The notes under the pieces were generated by a model. It was given only the letters and a program-made list of their open reading frames with translations. It made no database searches and was not told the origin of the DNA. The translations under genes were made by a program, and so were the position numbers. Positions 5,577 to 7,480 of a DNA stretch of 7,480 bases are shown here, piece after piece; within the stretch, counting starts at the first letter, position 1, and each line of letters begins with the position of its first letter. This DNA comes from Actinomycetota bacterium (GTDB lineage Bacteria; Actinomycetota; Thermoleophilia; Gaiellales; Gaiellaceae): NCBI GenBank assembly GCA_003170995.1, contig PMXT01000140.1:490-7969 (forward strand). The letters are read 5' to 3'.

Positions 5577-5595
5577 CGCGTAGGATCTCAGAACG

Positions 5596-6633
5596 ATGCC
5601 GCGCTCCGGCAACCCGAAGACGATCGCTGACGGCAGCCCCGTCGACGTGACGATCCTCGGCGCCGGCCCGGCTGGATTGACGGCCGCCTACTACGCCGGC
5701 CACCGGCACGCGTCCGTACGCATCATCGAGAGCCTGGAAGAGGTCGGCGGCCAGCTCGCCGCCTCCTACCCCGAAAAGCACATGGGTGACGTGGCGGGCT
5801 TTCCCAGCGTCGTGGCGCACGAGCTCGTGTCGAAGCTGGCCGAGCAGGGGCTCCAGTTCGATCCCGAGCTGCGCCTGGCCGAGGAGGCCTGCACGCTCGA
5901 GACGACTGAGCTGGATGGCGAAGAGCTGATCCGCCTCGGCACGAGCGCGGGCCACTCGTATCTCAGCCGCGCCCTGATCGTCGCGACCGGGCACGGCGCC
6001 TTCGCGCCGCGCAAGCTCCCGCTCGACGGCATCGAGGAGTGGGAGGGGAAGGGACTTCACTACTTCGTGCGCGAGAAGAAGAGCTTCGCCGGCAAGCGCT
6101 GCCTGATCGTGGGCGGCGGCGACTCGGCGCTCGACTGGCTGCTCGGCCTCGCCGACATTGCCGAGCCGCCGATCGTGCTCGTTCATCGCCGGGACAGGTT
6201 TCGCGCGCTCGAGTCGTCGCTGGCGAAAGCCAGGGCGCTGGAGAGCAAGGGCGCGGCGCGAATGATGACGCCCTGCGAAGTGCGCGAAATTCACGGCAGC
6301 GACCGGATCGAGGCGGTGACGATCGAGAACACGGCCAGCGGCGAGCGCGAGCGGGTGCCCTGTGACGCACTGATCACGCTGCTCGGCTTTTCCTCACACC
6401 TGGGCGCGATCGCCGACTGGGGCTTGGAGCACCTTGGGCGACAGCAACTCCTGGTCGATCCGGCGACGATGCGCACCTCGAAGCCCCGCATCTACGCCGC
6501 CGGCGACGTCGCCGGCTACGAGGGCAGGATCGCCTTGATCACGATCGCGCTGGCCGAGGCCGCGATCGCCGCCAACAACGCCGTCGCCGAGATCCGGCAT
6601 GAGAAGGCTCAGCCCGAGTACTCGAGCGAGTAG
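5596..6633 (+). CDS. TrxR-like ferredoxin/flavodoxin-NADP+ reductase (FAD-dependent oxidoreductase)
   Basis: This is a 345-residue two-dinucleotide-domain flavoprotein that probably moves electrons between NADPH and ferredoxin or flavodoxin in the cytoplasm. The FAD-binding motif GAGPAG is at 22-27, GGQLAASYPEKH at 51-62, and VATGHGAF at 129-136. The NADPH domain has IVGGGDSALDW (171-181) and HRRDRFRA (197-204), whose arginines fit the 2'-phosphate of NADPH. The second FAD motif IYAAGDVAGYEG is at 299-310. Thioredoxin reductases have a CxxC just before the NADPH-domain glycine motif; here that place reads HYFVREKKSFAGKRC and has no CxxC. This matches the YumC-type ferredoxin-NADP+ reductase rather than a thioredoxin reductase. 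The ATG start has a weak AGGA about 10 nt upstream. The hisN-like gene follows after 45 nt. The physiological partner is unknown. Confidence 0.9.
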   Translation: MPRSGNPKTIADGSPVDVTILGAGPAGLTAAYYAGHRHASVRIIESLEEVGGQLAASYPEKHMGDVAGFPSVVAHELVSKLAEQGLQFDPELRLAEEACTLETTELDGEELIRLGTSAGHSYLSRALIVATGHGAFAPRKLPLDGIEEWEGKGLHYFVREKKSFAGKRCLIVGGGDSALDWLLGLADIAEPPIVLVHRRDRFRALESSLAKARALESKGAARMMTPCEVREIHGSDRIEAVTIENTASGERERVPCDALITLLGFSSHLGAIADWGLEHLGRQQLLVDPATMRTSKPRIYAAGDVAGYEGRIALITIALAEAAIAANNAVAEIRHEKAQPEYSSE

Positions 6634-6678
6634 CGCTCTGTCGACACGGCGATCCGCGCCGATCGTCAAACTGAGTGC

Positions 6679-7480
6679 GTGAGCTCGACCGATCTGGAAT
6701 TCGCCTCGAGTCTGGCCGACCTGGCCGACAAGCTGGCGCTGGCGCGCTTCGGCGCGTGCGATCTCCAAGTCGAACAGAAGCCCGATCTCTCGCCGGTGAC
6801 CGAGACCGATCGGGCGATCGAGCGGGCGCTGCGCGAGCGGATCGCCGCGGAAAGGCCGGGCGACTCGGTGCTCGGCGAGGAAGCGGGTACGAGCGGCGAG
6901 GGCGGCCGGCGCTGGATCCTCGACCCGATCGACGGCACCCGCAACTACAGTCGCGGCATCCCGATCTTCGCCACCTTGATCGCGCTCGAAGTGGACGGCG
7001 AGATCGGGCTCGGGCTGGCCTCGGCGCCGGCGCTCGGGCGTCGCTGGTGGGCTGAGCGCGGTAAGGGCGCCTACAGAAACGACGGGCCGATCCGCGTCTC
7101 GGGGGTCGAGAGGCTGAAGGACGCGACTATGTCGATCGGCTTCGGCCACAGGATGAAAGTCTCGAGCGTCGAGCGCCTCGAAGAAGCTGTCGTCTCGTTC
7201 GAGCTGAGCGAGGGGATCGAGCGCTTGGCGCCGCTTGCGGAGCGGGCCTGGCACACACGCTCCTTCGGAGACTTCTGGCAGCACATGCTCGTGGCCGAGG
7301 GCTGTGTGGATGTGGCCATTGATCCGGCGGTGAAGATCTGGGACTGCGCCCCGCTCAAGCTGATCGTCGAGGAAGCCGGCGGCAAGTTCACCGACATGGC
7401 CGGACGAGCGGTGATCGACGGCGGCAGCGGCGTCTCCACGAACGGCCTTCTCCACGCCGAGGCGCTGGGCGCACTCGGCG
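6679..7480 (+). CDS. hisN: histidinol-phosphatase HisN, inositol monophosphatase family (cut by window edge)
   Basis: This Mg2+-dependent phosphatase of the inositol monophosphatase fold probably removes phosphate from histidinol phosphate, the penultimate stage of histidine synthesis. There are 267 complete codons visible, close to the usual full length of actinobacterial HisN, so only the last few residues are likely missing. Metal-site motifs are present: VLGEE (64-68), WILDPIDGTRNY (79-90, with D82 and D85) and the distal IWDCAP (220-225, D222). SAPALGRRWW (116-124 region), IRVSGVERL and RSFGDFWQHMLVAEG support HisN over generic inositol monophosphatase. The GTG at 6679 fits the usual N-terminus but has no clear ribosome binding site. 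A small CGGCG/CGCCG stem (6647-6661) lies in the 45-nt gap behind the reductase gene. Inositol or other sugar phosphatase activity is the main alternative. Confidence 0.85.
   Translation, partial: MSSTDLEFASSLADLADKLALARFGACDLQVEQKPDLSPVTETDRAIERALRERIAAERPGDSVLGEEAGTSGEGGRRWILDPIDGTRNYSRGIPIFATLIALEVDGEIGLGLASAPALGRRWWAERGKGAYRNDGPIRVSGVERLKDATMSIGFGHRMKVSSVERLEEAVVSFELSEGIERLAPLAERAWHTRSFGDFWQHMLVAEGCVDVAIDPAVKIWDCAPLKLIVEEAGGKFTDMAGRAVIDGGSGVSTNGLLHAEALGALG

Larger units (their letters stand above)
4825..5595. other. 771-bp spacer without a convincing full-length gene
   Basis: This is the long gap between the HesB-like gene and the ferredoxin-NADP reductase gene. Several open frames cross it, but their translations are rich in arginine, serine and proline and show no family motif. 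It contains a T-rich terminator-like stretch at its left edge, a weaker CCCG/CGGG plus TTTGTTT stretch near 4959-4978, a run of stem-loops between 5015 and 5227, a nested palindrome at 5393-5428, one short ORF with a strong ribosome binding site, and two short coding-like tails. I see no tRNA T-loop motif, CRISPR-like spacing or transposase signature. Between about 4864 and 5014 I see nothing else I can support. Confidence 0.6.

Noticed and set aside
5347..6294. A 315-codon minus-strand frame opposite the reductase gene.
   Set aside because: The plus-strand frame has intact FAD and NADPH motifs over the same bases, and the minus-strand product has low-complexity shadow composition.
5596..6633. 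Annotation as thioredoxin reductase.
   Set aside because: The redox-active CxxC that should precede the NADPH-domain glycine motif is absent, and the surrounding sequence matches the ferredoxin-NADP+ reductase branch.
6394..7455. A 353-codon open frame on the minus strand across the reductase end and the hisN-like gene.
   Set aside because: It lies antisense to two well-supported genes, is rich in arginine, aspartate and alanine, has no recognisable motif and no ribosome binding site. It is a GC-rich shadow frame.

Overview
This GC-rich window (clearly above 60% G+C by eye) comes from a bacterial chromosome. Several features point to an actinobacterium: tightly overlapping genes, frequent GTG starts, strong G/C preference at third codon positions, and the character of the Nuo, HesB and HisN proteins. 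Class Thermoleophilia is my best guess from protein style, but I could not test it.

Left half (1-4276, minus strand): the first six genes of the respiratory complex I operon in the canonical order nuoA-nuoB-nuoC-nuoD-nuoE-nuoF. Each gene overlaps the next by 1-10 nt, so they are probably co-transcribed and translationally coupled. nuoF is cut by the window edge inside its N3 [4Fe-4S] cluster motif. All cysteine ligands expected in NuoB (cluster N2) and NuoE (cluster N1a) are present. Together these subunits form the NADH-oxidising arm (NuoE, NuoF), the connecting and quinone-site arm (NuoB, NuoC, NuoD) and the first membrane subunit (NuoA).

Divergent control region (4277-4422): a 146-bp AT-richer spacer separates nuoA from a plus-strand HesB/IscA-type Fe-S carrier. 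Candidate sigma70-like promoters for the two directions share an AT core, so their -10 hexamers overlap. The Fe-S carrier has an unusual cysteine-rich C-terminal tail. Pairing Fe-S assembly with complex I, which needs many Fe-S clusters, makes functional sense.

Spacer (4825-5595, 771 bp): no convincing full-length gene. It holds a possible terminator, several stem-loops, a nested REP-like palindrome, a 24-codon ORF with a perfect Shine-Dalgarno, and two short coding-like tails (one per strand) that look like gene remnants. This is the least explained part of the window.

Right end (5596-7480, plus strand): a TrxR-like ferredoxin/flavodoxin-NADP+ reductase lacking the thioredoxin reductase CxxC, then a HisN-type histidinol-phosphatase that runs off the edge probably only a few residues before its end. 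I found no CRISPR array, tRNA, rRNA, insertion sequence or defence system. Most of the window is housekeeping energy metabolism.
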